The notes: generated from the sequence alone by a model not told the origin. A stretch of DNA of 64,000 bases from Winogradskyella luteola (GCF_019203985.1 NZ_JAGSPD010000005.1:1-64000); one strand, 5' to 3'. Numbered from the stretch's first letter, positions 17,415 to 26,512 are shown. A program made the numbers and translations.

Positions 17415-18416
17415 ATGGAAGAAACGAGTACAATTGACATTAAATCAATTAATGAAAAGATAGAAAAGGAAAGTGCATTTGTCGATCTTTTAACCTTAGA
17501 AATGAATAAGGTTATCGTTGGACAAAGGCATATGGTAGAACGCTTATTGATAGGCTTGCTTGGGCAAGGTCATATTTTATTGGAAGGTGTTCCTGGTCTA
17601 GCAAAGACCTTGGCAATTAATACCTTATCCCAAGCTATTGATGCTAGTTTTAGCAGAATTCAGTTTACACCAGATTTATTACCAGCAGATGTTGTTGGTA
17701 CATTAATATACAATATTAAAGAGAACGACTTTACCATTAAAAAAGGTCCAATCTTTGCTAACTTCGTTTTGGCAGATGAGATTAACAGAGCACCGGCCAA
17801 AGTACAATCTGCTTTATTGGAAGCCATGCAAGAAAAGCAGGTTACCATAGGTGATGAAACTTTTATCTTAGACAAACCATTCTTGGTAATGGCAACCCAA
17901 AATCCTGTTGAGCAAGAAGGAACGTATCCTTTACCTGAAGCTCAGATAGACCGTTTTATGCTAAAAACAGTTATTGACTATCCAAAGATCGACGAAGAGC
18001 AACTTATTGTTAGAGCCAACTTAAAAGGAGCATACGAAAAAGTAAATCCGGTGGTGTCTATAAAGCAAATTCTAAGTGCACAAAAGGCTGTTAGAGAAGT
18101 ATACATGGATGAGAAAATCGAAAAATATATTCTAGATATAATTTTCGCGACACGTTATCCTGAGAAATATAAGCTAGGGGATTTAAAAGCCTTAATTTCA
18201 TTTGGGGCTTCACCACGTGGAAGCATCAACTTGGCAACAGCTGCAAAATGTTATGCCTTTATTAAGCGAAGAGGCTATGTCATCCCTGAAGATGTTAGAG
18301 CTGTTGTGCACGATGTATTGCGCCACAGAATAGGTATTACTTACGAGGCCGAAGCGGAAAATGTCACTTCAGAAGATATTATCAATAAGATTGTAAACGA
18401 AATCGAAGTCCCTTAA
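17415..18416 (+). CDS. MoxR-family AAA+ ATPase
   Basis: A 333-residue MoxR-type AAA+ ATPase. Walker A GVPGLAKT is at residues 58-65, Walker B FVLADEINRAPAK near 119, sensor region MATQNPVEQEGTYPLPEAQIDRF near 160, and a C-terminal lid with ISFGASPRGS. MoxR ATPases act as chaperones for von Willebrand factor A (vWA) proteins, and here the DUF58 and two vWA genes follow. It is the first gene of the Bat (Bacteroides aerotolerance) operon. The 160-bp gap to the next gene is filled by a 7-nt periodic repeat (see 18459-18570). Confidence 0.95.
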   Translation: MEETSTIDIKSINEKIEKESAFVDLLTLEMNKVIVGQRHMVERLLIGLLGQGHILLEGVPGLAKTLAINTLSQAIDASFSRIQFTPDLLPADVVGTLIYNIKENDFTIKKGPIFANFVLADEINRAPAKVQSALLEAMQEKQVTIGDETFILDKPFLVMATQNPVEQEGTYPLPEAQIDRFMLKTVIDYPKIDEEQLIVRANLKGAYEKVNPVVSIKQILSAQKAVREVYMDEKIEKYILDIIFATRYPEKYKLGDLKALISFGASPRGSINLATAAKCYAFIKRRGYVIPEDVRAVVHDVLRHRIGITYEAEAENVTSEDIINKIVNEIEVP

Positions 18417-18458
18417 AAAGAGTTTTCAGTATTCAGTCACACTTAATAGCTGCTCACT

Positions 18459-18570
18459 AAAAACGGAATACTAAAGTTTAAATCTATAATCGCAAAAAAC
18501 GGAATACTGCGACTGAAAACTGTTTACTGAATAATGCCTACTGAAAACTGAGACTGCCAACTGTTAACTG
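18459..18570. repeat. Short-period ACTG repeat array
   Basis: A 14-bp direct repeat AAAAACGGAATACT occurs at 18459-18472 and 18495-18508. After it, nine ACTG motifs start at 18506, 18512, 18519, 18526, 18540, 18547, 18553, 18560 and 18567, that is at steps of 6-7 nt with one step of 14. The array fills the gap between moxR and the DUF58 gene. Confidence 0.7.
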
Positions 18571-18575
18571 AAACA

Positions 18576-19442
18576 ATGGATACCAAAGAACTTCTAAAAA
18601 AAGTACGAAAAATAGAGATTAAGACACGTCGTTTGTCTGATCATATTTTTGGAGGAGAATACCACTCGACTTTCAAGGGGCGTGGTATGACCTTTTCCGA
18701 AGTTCGTCAATATCAGTTTGGTGATGATGTTAGAAATATTGACTGGAATGTTACCGCACGTTATAATGAACCTTACGTAAAAGTCTTTGAAGAAGAGCGC
18801 GAACTCACCATGATGCTCATGGCTGATGTGTCTGGCAGTAAACTCTTCGGAACCAAAAATCAATTTAAGGACGAAATTGTTACAGAAATTGCTGCGACCC
18901 TTGCCTTTTCTGCAACCCAAAATAATGATAAGATAGGGCTAATCTTATTTTCTGATGATATTGAACTTTACATACCGCCAAAAAAAGGACGCTCGCATGT
19001 ATTGAGAATTATTAGAGAATTACTAGAGTTTAAGCCTAAAAGCAAAAACACAGATATAGCTCAAGCACTTAAGTTTTTATCTAATGTGATGAAAAAGAAA
19101 GCCATTGTGTTTGTACTTTCCGATTTCATAGCAGACGACTATAAACAGACCTTAAAAATAGCTTCGGGAAGACATGACATTACGGGTATAAGAATATATG
19201 ATAAACACGAGGAGACAATTCCCAATGTAGGAATGGTGCAAATGGAAGATGAAGAAACGGGTGAGCTATTATTGGTAAATACGGCTTCAAAAAAAGTGAG
19301 ACAGAATTATGGTAAATTTTATAATGATAAAGTCGATTATTTTAAAGATAGTTTTACCAAATCGGGTGCAGGTACTATAGATTGCCGTGTGGACGAAAGC
19401 TACGTTAAAAAGCTGTTGGGCTATTTTAAACGAAGAGGATGA
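18576..19442 (+). CDS. DUF58 domain protein (vWA-like) of the Bat operon
   Basis: A 288-residue DUF58 protein. The signature GRGMTFSEVRQYQFGDDVRNIDWNVTAR spans about residues 30-60, split here as GRGMTFSEVR and GDDVRNIDWN. A vWA-like fold follows with MADVSGS near 86 carrying the MIDAS-type DxSxS. No membrane segment. In the Bat system DUF58 proteins are taken as MoxR substrates or partners. The preceding gap carries ACTG repeats and the following gap carries TGTAA repeats. Confidence 0.92.
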   Translation: MDTKELLKKVRKIEIKTRRLSDHIFGGEYHSTFKGRGMTFSEVRQYQFGDDVRNIDWNVTARYNEPYVKVFEEERELTMMLMADVSGSKLFGTKNQFKDEIVTEIAATLAFSATQNNDKIGLILFSDDIELYIPPKKGRSHVLRIIRELLEFKPKSKNTDIAQALKFLSNVMKKKAIVFVLSDFIADDYKQTLKIASGRHDITGIRIYDKHEETIPNVGMVQMEDEETGELLLVNTASKKVRQNYGKFYNDKVDYFKDSFTKSGAGTIDCRVDESYVKKLLGYFKRRG

Positions 19443-19446
19443 TGAA

Positions 19447-19471
19447 TGTAAAATGTAAGTGTAAATTGTAA
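19447..19471. repeat. TGTAA short-period repeat before the next Bat gene
   Basis: TGTAA occurs at 19447, 19454, 19460 and 19467 (steps of 7, 6, 7). AAATTGTAAAG (19463-19473) has its exact inverse complement CTTTACAATTT at 19575-19585 inside the following coding region. Confidence 0.6.
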
Positions 19472-19479
19472 AGTAAGTT

Positions 19480-21210
19480 TTGAAAGACGAAATTATAAAT
19501 AAAGTTGAGGTTAAGAATAGGTTTCGAGTTGGCTCTAGGTTAAAGGCTCGTAATCTTCTATTGCTTTGCTTATACTTTACAATTTGTAATTCGTACTTGT
19601 ACAGCCAAGTTAAAACCGAAGTTGATACTACCAAAATCCGAATCGGAGAGCAAATCAATTATAAAATAAAAGTTGAAGCGGACTCTTCGTCTTTGGTTGT
19701 GTTTCCAGAGGGACAAACATTTATGCCTTTAGAAGCTGTTGAAGCTCTAGACATTGATACCACTAAAAAGGATTCTAAATTTTTATTATCTCGAATATAT
19801 AAACTCACTCAGTTTGACTCTGGTTCTTACACCATACCAAGACAAAAAATTATAATAGACGAAAAACCATTTTTTACAGATTCTCTTCAAGTAGACGTCA
19901 ATACCATAGAGGTTGATACCACCAAACAGAAACTCTATGATATTAAACCCATCATAGAGGTACAAAAAAGTGGGAGCAATTGGTGGAAATGGTTGTTAGC
20001 GATTATAGCAGCTATTGTATTGGTCGCATTTTTATTGTGGTGGTTTATTTGGAGGAAAAAACCATTGACCGAAGAAGAGGAAATTGCTTTATTACCACCT
20101 TATGATCGTGCAAAATTAGCACTACAAAAATTAGATGAAAGTCAGTATTTAATACGCTCCGAGGTAAAAGAATACTATTCCGAATTAACATTTATCATCA
20201 GAAAATATCTTGATGAAAAAGTATATGATCGTGCTTTAGAGAGCACAACAGATGAGTTAATTGCCAGATTACAATTGTTAAAAGAGGGGAATCAAGTGCA
20301 TTTAACTAAAGATACGATTCAAAATCTTCAATCCATATTAAAACGTGCCGATTTAGTAAAGTTTGCCAAATCAGCTCCAGATACAGCATTAGCTGAAATG
20401 GATAAAGCAACCATTACCAAGGAAGTAGATGCGGTAAAGGCCAGCTTGCCTGAGCCTACCGAGGAAGAAAAGCTATTAGACCAACAATACAAAGAAGCCC
20501 AAGAGCGCAAAAAGAAACGTAGAAAAATTGTCCTAACCGTTGCTATTTCTCTATTCTTAATCGTTGCCACAATTGTAGGTTTTGGTATTAAATATGGTTT
20601 TGGGTATGTAAAAGATACCATTGTTGGCCATGAGAGTAAGGAGTTGTTAGAAGGTGAATGGGTAGAGAGTGCTTACGGTTTTCCACCAATTTATATAGAA
20701 ACACCTAAAGTACTCAAGCGAACTGAAGTTGAAGTACCAAAAGAATACCAGGATAAAATAAAAACTTCTTTATTTAGGTATTTGGCATCAGAATCCGGAA
20801 TTGACATTCAGGTGAGTACAACGGCTTTTAACAATCAGTCAGAACAAGCAGGTGAACAACAACAAATGTCTGATGAGGAAAAAGCACAAGACCTGTTAAA
20901 AGCTTCAGAGAACTATTTAAAAAAGTTAGAAACTCAAGGGGCTCAAGATATTACTGTAAAAAGAGAGCAGTTTATTACTCCTAATGCTGCAGCGGGATTG
21001 AAGACTTTTGGCAGTATGAATTTTTCTTTAGATGAAAATAAATCAGAACTCGCTAATTATATTATCCTACTTTTTAGAGCAGAAAATATAAGACAACAAA
21101 TAGTTTTAGTATGGAGAGGTGAGGATTCTTATGCCGATGATATCATTGACAGAATATTAGATTCCATAGAACTAAACCCAGACGAACCAGTAGAAGAAGA
21201 CAAAGAATAA
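19480..21210 (+). CDS. Bat-operon membrane protein with DUF4381-like region
   Basis: A 576-residue protein with a signal sequence (about 1-43), a periplasmic beta-rich domain resembling the BatD N-terminal repeat (about 44-160), a transmembrane segment at 168-191, and a DUF4381-like cytosolic domain (about 205-330: PPYDRAKLALQKL, YYSELTFIIRKYLDEKVYDR, STTDELIARL). A second transmembrane segment is at 349-370, followed by a C-terminal domain of about 200 residues that I do not recognise. The only plausible start is TTG at 19480; no ATG lies before the signal peptide. The stop overlaps the batA start (TAATG). It probably belongs to the inner-membrane Bat complex. Confidence 0.8.
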   Translation: MKDEIINKVEVKNRFRVGSRLKARNLLLLCLYFTICNSYLYSQVKTEVDTTKIRIGEQINYKIKVEADSSSLVVFPEGQTFMPLEAVEALDIDTTKKDSKFLLSRIYKLTQFDSGSYTIPRQKIIIDEKPFFTDSLQVDVNTIEVDTTKQKLYDIKPIIEVQKSGSNWWKWLLAIIAAIVLVAFLLWWFIWRKKPLTEEEEIALLPPYDRAKLALQKLDESQYLIRSEVKEYYSELTFIIRKYLDEKVYDRALESTTDELIARLQLLKEGNQVHLTKDTIQNLQSILKRADLVKFAKSAPDTALAEMDKATITKEVDAVKASLPEPTEEEKLLDQQYKEAQERKKKRRKIVLTVAISLFLIVATIVGFGIKYGFGYVKDTIVGHESKELLEGEWVESAYGFPPIYIETPKVLKRTEVEVPKEYQDKIKTSLFRYLASESGIDIQVSTTAFNNQSEQAGEQQQMSDEEKAQDLLKASENYLKKLETQGAQDITVKREQFITPNAAAGLKTFGSMNFSLDENKSELANYIILLFRAENIRQQIVLVWRGEDSYADDIIDRILDSIELNPDEPVEEDKE

Positions 21211-22214
21211 TGTTTGAAAATATAGAATTTTTAAATAAAGAATTATTTTGGTTCCTATTGCTTTTGCCAATAGCATTGGTTTGGTATGTCCTTAAACATA
21301 ACAAGCAAACAGCAGAGTTAAAGATATCGAGCATTAAGGGTTTTAAAACAACGTCATCGTTTTGGTCTAAGTTTAAACATGTACTTTTTGCTTTACGCCT
21401 CATTGCTCTGGGCTTATTGATTACAGCATTAGCAAGACCAAGAACCGTAGATGTCTCAACCAAAACCAAAACGACCAGAGGTATTGACATTGTAATGTCC
21501 ATCGATGTTTCTGCAAGTATGTTAGCCAAAGATTTACGCCCAAATCGTTTAGAGGCTTTAAAAGAGGTCGCTGCAGATTTTATAGATGGCAGACCAAACG
21601 ATAGAATAGGTTTGGTAGAATACGCCGGTGAAGCTTACACTAAAACACCAATTACCAGTGATAAATCCATAGTACAACGCTCACTTAGGGATATTAAATA
21701 CAATACAATTATCGAAGGAGGTACTGCCATTGGCATGGGACTGGCGACTTCAGTGAATCGTTTGAAAGACAGTAAAGCTAAAAGTAAGGTTATTATATTA
21801 TTAACCGATGGTGTTAACAACGGAGGGTTTATAGACCCTAAAATTGCCAGCGAATTAGCTTTAGAATATGGTATTAAAGTCTACACTATTGGATTGGGAA
21901 CTAATGGCATGGCATTATCTCCGGTTGCCATTAATCCTAACGGAACGTTTAGATATGGTCGTCAGCAAGTAGAAATTGATGAAGACTTGTTAGAGGAAAT
22001 AGCTGAAGTAACCGGAGGAAAATATTTTAGAGCAACTAACAACAAGAAACTAGCAGAGATTTATAACGAAATCAATAAGCTCGAAAAAACCGAAATAGAA
22101 GAAAAGAAGTATTACAATTACGATGAAAAATACAGGCCATTGGTGTTGTTAGCTGGCTTATTATTATTGATTGAGATACTATTAAGAAATACAATATTTA
22201 GAAGCTTTGTATAA
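21210..22214 (+). CDS. batA: BatA, vWA-domain aerotolerance protein
   Basis: A 334-residue membrane protein. Two N-terminal transmembrane segments (about 12-29 and 56-76) precede a vWA domain with an intact MIDAS motif DVSAS (Asp99, Ser101, Ser103), and a third transmembrane segment lies at about 308-326. This is the standard BatA topology with the vWA domain facing the periplasm. The start overlaps the previous stop by 1 bp, and the next gene begins directly after this stop, so translation is tightly coupled. Confidence 0.93.
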   Translation: MFENIEFLNKELFWFLLLLPIALVWYVLKHNKQTAELKISSIKGFKTTSSFWSKFKHVLFALRLIALGLLITALARPRTVDVSTKTKTTRGIDIVMSIDVSASMLAKDLRPNRLEALKEVAADFIDGRPNDRIGLVEYAGEAYTKTPITSDKSIVQRSLRDIKYNTIIEGGTAIGMGLATSVNRLKDSKAKSKVIILLTDGVNNGGFIDPKIASELALEYGIKVYTIGLGTNGMALSPVAINPNGTFRYGRQQVEIDEDLLEEIAEVTGGKYFRATNNKKLAEIYNEINKLEKTEIEEKKYYNYDEKYRPLVLLAGLLLLIEILLRNTIFRSFV

Positions 22215-22733
22215 ATGGGAAAAGGAGTTATCATACAAGCAAGCTCTAGAAGCGATGGGGATACAAATTGTATCGTTACGGTATTGAAAAAGAAGACCGA
22301 TTTTGACGTCATTGATCTAAACCAAAAGCATATTGGACATTTTGATTATAAGTTTAAGAACAAGAATGACGATTTTAAGCCACTCTTCTATGAGATTACT
22401 GAAAAATACAACACCATCATTTTTGCTACCCCAATATATTGGTATACGATGAGTGGTTTATTAAAAGTGTTTTTAGATAGAATTTCTGATTTTCTGTACG
22501 ATGAAAAGGATATTGGCCGACGATTAAGAAAAATGAAAATGGGTATTGTGAGTTCTAGTAATGAAAATATGGTGTTTGACGGGTTCGCTATGCCATTTGA
22601 AAAAAGTGCAGAATATTTAGGCATGAAGTATCTGGGGCATCTTCATACGTGGATACAAAAAGGAATTATTCCTAACGAAGTAATGCAATCGATAGAAGCA
22701 TATACAAACAAAAAGCTATTAGCTAATGTTTAG
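22215..22733 (+). CDS. NAD(P)H-dependent FMN reductase-like flavodoxin-fold protein
   Basis: A 172-residue cytosolic protein of the flavodoxin/NADPH-dependent FMN reductase superfamily. The phosphate-binding loop of FMN is visible as QASSRSDGDT (residues 8-17) and the isoalloxazine-side loop as ATPIYWYTMSG (71-81). It begins 0 bp after the batA stop and its last 8 bp overlap the batB start, so it is embedded in the Bat operon and very probably co-translated. Such a gene is not part of the batA-E set as I know it. An electron-transfer or quinone/flavin reductase role alongside an oxidative-stress system is an inference. No signal peptide. Confidence 0.82.
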   Translation: MGKGVIIQASSRSDGDTNCIVTVLKKKTDFDVIDLNQKHIGHFDYKFKNKNDDFKPLFYEITEKYNTIIFATPIYWYTMSGLLKVFLDRISDFLYDEKDIGRRLRKMKMGIVSSSNENMVFDGFAMPFEKSAEYLGMKYLGHLHTWIQKGIIPNEVMQSIEAYTNKKLLANV

Positions 22734-23763
22734 ACTCGACGAAAAAATATGGTTTTGGACGTTATTGGTTATTCCAGTAATCATTCTATTATTTCTTTTA
22801 CAGCAGGTTTGGAGACGTTCTGCACAAAAGAAGTTTGCGGATTCAGCCTTATTAAAACGTTTAAGTCCCAATCAATCACTTTTTAAAAGTATACTAAAAC
22901 TATTGGTGTTATGTAGTGCTTTTGCGTGTTTATCCTTAGCATTAGTAAACCCAAAAATTGGTACTAAATTAGAGACCGTCCGTAGCCAAGGTGTTGATAT
23001 TGTTTTTGCGGTAGATGTATCAAAAAGTATGCTCGCAGAAGATATTGCACCAAACCGGCTAGAAAAATCGAAACAACTGGTAACTCAGATCATCAATAAC
23101 CTAGCAAGTGATCGTGTTGGTATTATTGCCTATGCAGGTAAAGCTTTTCCGCAATTACCAATTACAACAGATTACGCATCTGCAAAGATGTTTTTACAAA
23201 ATATGAATACAGATATGCTGTCGTCTCAGGGCACGGCAATTCACGAGGCCATCCAATTAGCAAAGACCTATTATGATGACGAAGAGCAAACCAACAGAAT
23301 ATTAATTATCATTTCAGATGGAGAAGACCATGGTGGAGAAGCTGTTGATATTGCAGAAGAAGCCAATGAAGAAGGTATTAGAATTTTAACCGTCGGTGTG
23401 GGTGACCAAAAAGGAGGTCCAATACCAATAAAACGAAATGGTGTTATACTTAATTACAAAAAGGACAATAACGGAGAAACAGTTATTACACGTTTAGACG
23501 AAACCACTTTAAAGGAAATAGCAGAAGAAACCGACGGAGTTTACATCAACGGAAGTAATACAACAGAGGTTGTAGAAACTATAAAGGAATTGCTCAATAA
23601 GATGGATAAAAAAGAGTTTGAATCTAAACAAATTGCAGATTTTAAAGATCAATTTCAATGGTTTTTAGGTTTGGGGATTCTACTATTATTTATAGATATA
23701 TTCTTTTTAGAACGCAAAACAGCTTGGTTAAAGAAGCTAAATCTGTTTAATGAGAATTTTTAA
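22726..23763 (+). CDS. batB: BatB, vWA-domain aerotolerance protein
   Basis: A 345-residue paralogue of BatA with the same plan: transmembrane segments at about 8-27 and 54-75, a vWA domain with MIDAS motif DVSKS (Asp97, Ser99, Ser101), and a C-terminal transmembrane segment near 312-330. It starts inside the end of the flavoprotein gene (8-bp overlap). BatA and BatB are thought to form a complex handled by MoxR. A 67-bp gap separates it from batC. Confidence 0.93.
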   Translation: MFRLDEKIWFWTLLVIPVIILLFLLQQVWRRSAQKKFADSALLKRLSPNQSLFKSILKLLVLCSAFACLSLALVNPKIGTKLETVRSQGVDIVFAVDVSKSMLAEDIAPNRLEKSKQLVTQIINNLASDRVGIIAYAGKAFPQLPITTDYASAKMFLQNMNTDMLSSQGTAIHEAIQLAKTYYDDEEQTNRILIIISDGEDHGGEAVDIAEEANEEGIRILTVGVGDQKGGPIPIKRNGVILNYKKDNNGETVITRLDETTLKEIAEETDGVYINGSNTTEVVETIKELLNKMDKKEFESKQIADFKDQFQWFLGLGILLLFIDIFFLERKTAWLKKLNLFNENF

Positions 23764-23830
23764 GATTTAAATTTTCTTTAACGCTAATAAAACATAGGGT
23801 TTATTACTTTTAAATTAAAGTACAAAAAGC

Positions 23831-24652
23831 ATGAAGTTTCACTTAATAATATTTGTAGCATTAATAAGCTTTTCAGGCTTTTCGCAAGAGGATGACAAAG
23901 CACAATTAAAAGCAGATAAAAGAGCCACGAATCTGGTTTATAAAGCTAATGAATTGCTCGAAGAAGACAATTATATCGAAGCTGAGATGGAATATAGAAA
24001 AGCCATTTCCGAAGCTCCGAATAAAGCCGTTGGGGCTTATAATTTAGCACATTCATATTACAAAAAAGGAAGTTTTGATGAAGCTCTGTATAGAAGTCAG
24101 GAAGCAGCCAAAAATGCCACTACCAAGGATGAAAAACACAGAGCATATCATAACATTGGCAATATTTTAATGCAGAATGAATTGTGTAAGGAAGCTGTTG
24201 AAGCTTTTAAAAGTGCATTGAGAAATAATCCAACAGATGAAGAAACACGTTATAATTTTGCTTTAGCTAAAGAATGTGCGGAAAAGCAAAAAGACGGTGG
24301 TGGCGAAGATGATAAAAAAGACGAAAACAAGGACGAAGAAAAGGATAAGGAAAACGAAGAGAAGAAAGAAGACGAAAACAAAGACAAAAAGGACGAAGGA
24401 GATAAAGACAAAAAAGAAGGAGATAAAGAAGAAGACGAAAAAGGAAAACCTAAAGACGACAAAAAGGATGGTAAAGGAGACGATAAAGAAGATAAGAAAA
24501 ATCAGAAACCAAAACCAAAGCCTGGACAAATGTCTCCTCAGCAAATAAAAAATATTCTTGAGGCGATGCAAAATCAAGAACAGAAAGTACAAGAAAAAAT
24601 GAATGCTGAAAAGCAAAAAGGTGCTAAGGTAAAAACTGAAAAAGACTGGTAA
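23831..24652 (+). CDS. batC: BatC, exported TPR protein with charged low-complexity tail
   Basis: A 273-residue protein. It has a signal peptide (MKFHLIIFVALISFSGFSQ), three or so TPR units (about 30-150: NLVYKANELLEEDNYIEAE, AYNLAHSYYKKGSFDEAL, AYHNIGNILMQNELCKEAV), a Lys/Asp/Glu-only region of about 75 residues (about 153-228), and a C-terminal conserved segment PGQMSPQQIKNILEAMQNQE. This is the usual BatC design. The low-complexity DNA gives long false ORFs on other frames, which I disregard. The Bat TPR proteins probably mediate periplasmic interactions. Confidence 0.9.
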   Translation: MKFHLIIFVALISFSGFSQEDDKAQLKADKRATNLVYKANELLEEDNYIEAEMEYRKAISEAPNKAVGAYNLAHSYYKKGSFDEALYRSQEAAKNATTKDEKHRAYHNIGNILMQNELCKEAVEAFKSALRNNPTDEETRYNFALAKECAEKQKDGGGEDDKKDENKDEEKDKENEEKKEDENKDKKDEGDKDKKEGDKEEDEKGKPKDDKKDGKGDDKEDKKNQKPKPKPGQMSPQQIKNILEAMQNQEQKVQEKMNAEKQKGAKVKTEKDW

Positions 24653-24699
24653 TCAAAATTCAATCACTAAATCCGTAAAGGGTCACACGGAGCTTGCCT

Positions 24700-24715
24700 T
24701 TGTCGGTAGACAGGC
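24700..24715. repeat. Dispersed 16-mer, second copy
   Basis: TTGTCGGTAGACAGGC, 15/16 identical to the inverse complement of 1367-1382. It lies in the batC-batD gap within a repeat-like stretch (24675-24733) that also creates a false GTG start for batD. Confidence 0.55.
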
Positions 24716-24736
24716 GTAGTCAAAGTGTCTTTAAAA

Positions 24737-26512
24737 ATGAAATTCACAAAACACATATCAATTCTATTTTTATTACTTGCTACAAGTATTGCTTCTGCTC
24801 AGGTTAAATTTGAAGCTAAGGTAAGCAAGAAGAAACTTGGTGTTAACGAACGTTTGCGTATAGATTTTGAGATGAATAAAGATGGAGATAATTTTGTACC
24901 GCCAAGCTTTAAGGATTTTACTGTTGTTGGCGGACCGAATACCTCTTTAATGAATTCTTATACTAATGGAAAAAAATCGTACTTAAAAACCTACTCTTAT
25001 TTTTTAGCACCTAAAAAGCGGGGAAAGTTAACTATTAAGCAAGCTACAATAGAAATTGATGGGGAAGTATACAAAACATTTCCAGTAACCGTTAATGTTA
25101 CTGCTGCTGTAGATCGACCAAACGCACCACCGGGAGCTTCAGAAATTGCTTCAGAGAATATTCATTTGGTTGCAGAAGTTTCTAAAACTGACCCTTACTT
25201 AAATGAAGGGTTTACAGTAGTTTATAAATTATACGTTTCACCAGAAACGGGAGTAAGCAACTGGCGAGAAAAGGACAATCCAAGGTATAATGATTTTTGG
25301 AGTCAGAATATAGAAATTAAAGGTCTTAATATTCAAAAAGGACTATATAAAGGTGAAGAGTATCGTTATGTTGTCCTAAGAAAAACGGTACTTTATCCTC
25401 AAAAAACAGGGAAATTAAAAATTGAGCCTTTGGTCTTAGATATTACTGTTGAAGTCCCAACAGGAAGAGCTGATATTTTTGGCCGTGCCATAATGACCAA
25501 GGTTCCTAAAACCGTAACAGCTGGTAGTAGAACCATAAATGTGAAACCATTACCCGAACAAGAAAAACCTTCAGACTTTAAAGGTGCCGTTGGTGATTTT
25601 TCATTTCAGGTAACAACTTCCAAAACAGAGTTGGATGCAACAGAATCGCTTCAAGCCAAAATTGAAGTTTCAGGAAAAGGAAATCTTAAGCTTTTTGAGC
25701 TTCCAAAACTAACCACTCCAAGTTCATTGGAAGTCTACGAGCCAGAACACCAAGAGAATGTGCGCACTAATTTAAACGGAATGCAAGGTCGTATATCAGA
25801 TACTTACACTATTGTACCTCAGTATAGGGGAAAATATCCGGTACCTCCTATTTCATTTTCTTATTTCGACTTAAAAACCGAAACTTACAAGCGTATTACC
25901 TCAGATGAGATTGTAATCAATGTTTTAGAAGGACCAACAGCTGCGGGTACCAATTCCAGTAACTCTACAACATCAGCTAATCCCAAACAAACTGTTAGAT
26001 CAAATACCAATGCATTTGCATTTATAAAAACAACAACAAACTGGTCTAGCATTAGGAGCACACCGTTTTTTAAATCTACCGGATTTTGGTCTCTGCTATT
26101 ACTGCCATTTTTGGCTATTCCGTTGGCAATCATAATTAGAAAGAAAAAAGATGAACGCGATGCTGATGTACAAGGTAATCGCATAAGAAGAGCAGATAAA
26201 CTGGCACGAAAATATTTAAGTGAAGCAAAGAAACATTTAGGGCAGAAAGAAGCATTCTACGAGTCTTTGGAGCGAGCACTTCATAATTATTTAAAGGCAA
26301 AGTTAAACATAGAAACCAGCGATTTTAACAAAGAAAAGATTGAAGCCTTACTTTTAGAACGACAAGTAGAAAATGATGTGATTTCAAACTTTATCTCAAT
26401 CTTAGAAAATTGTGAATTGGCACGTTATACACCTATAACCCAAGTTACCATGCAGAACGATTATGATAAGGCTGCAAAAACCATTTCACTAATCGATAAA
26501 CAAATAAAATAA
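24737..26512 (+). CDS. batD: BatD family protein (oxygen tolerance)
   Basis: A 591-residue protein. I choose the ATG at 24737, which gives the signal peptide MKFTKHISILFLLLATSIASAQ, over a GTG 12 bp upstream that lies in repeat-like sequence. A large periplasmic beta-sandwich region follows (about 22-440; typical BatD strands such as FEAKVSKKKLGVNERLRIDF and KSYLKTYSYFLAPKKRGKLT). A single transmembrane segment lies near 450-470 (WSLLLLPFLAIPLAIII), and then a cytosolic helical tail (KEAFYESLERALHNYLKAKLNIETSDF). The stop overlaps the batE start (TAATG). Expected to be anchored in the inner membrane with the other Bat proteins. Confidence 0.92.
   Translation: MKFTKHISILFLLLATSIASAQVKFEAKVSKKKLGVNERLRIDFEMNKDGDNFVPPSFKDFTVVGGPNTSLMNSYTNGKKSYLKTYSYFLAPKKRGKLTIKQATIEIDGEVYKTFPVTVNVTAAVDRPNAPPGASEIASENIHLVAEVSKTDPYLNEGFTVVYKLYVSPETGVSNWREKDNPRYNDFWSQNIEIKGLNIQKGLYKGEEYRYVVLRKTVLYPQKTGKLKIEPLVLDITVEVPTGRADIFGRAIMTKVPKTVTAGSRTINVKPLPEQEKPSDFKGAVGDFSFQVTTSKTELDATESLQAKIEVSGKGNLKLFELPKLTTPSSLEVYEPEHQENVRTNLNGMQGRISDTYTIVPQYRGKYPVPPISFSYFDLKTETYKRITSDEIVINVLEGPTAAGTNSSNSTTSANPKQTVRSNTNAFAFIKTTTNWSSIRSTPFFKSTGFWSLLLLPFLAIPLAIIIRKKKDERDADVQGNRIRRADKLARKYLSEAKKHLGQKEAFYESLERALHNYLKAKLNIETSDFNKEKIEALLLERQVENDVISNFISILENCELARYTPITQVTMQNDYDKAAKTISLIDKQIK

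Noticed and set aside
24250-24616. Long antisense and alternate-frame ORFs rich in Phe/Ser/Val or Lys/Thr
   Set aside because: They are shadows of the Lys/Asp/Glu low-complexity part of batC, where codon bias opens every frame. They have no start context or known domain.
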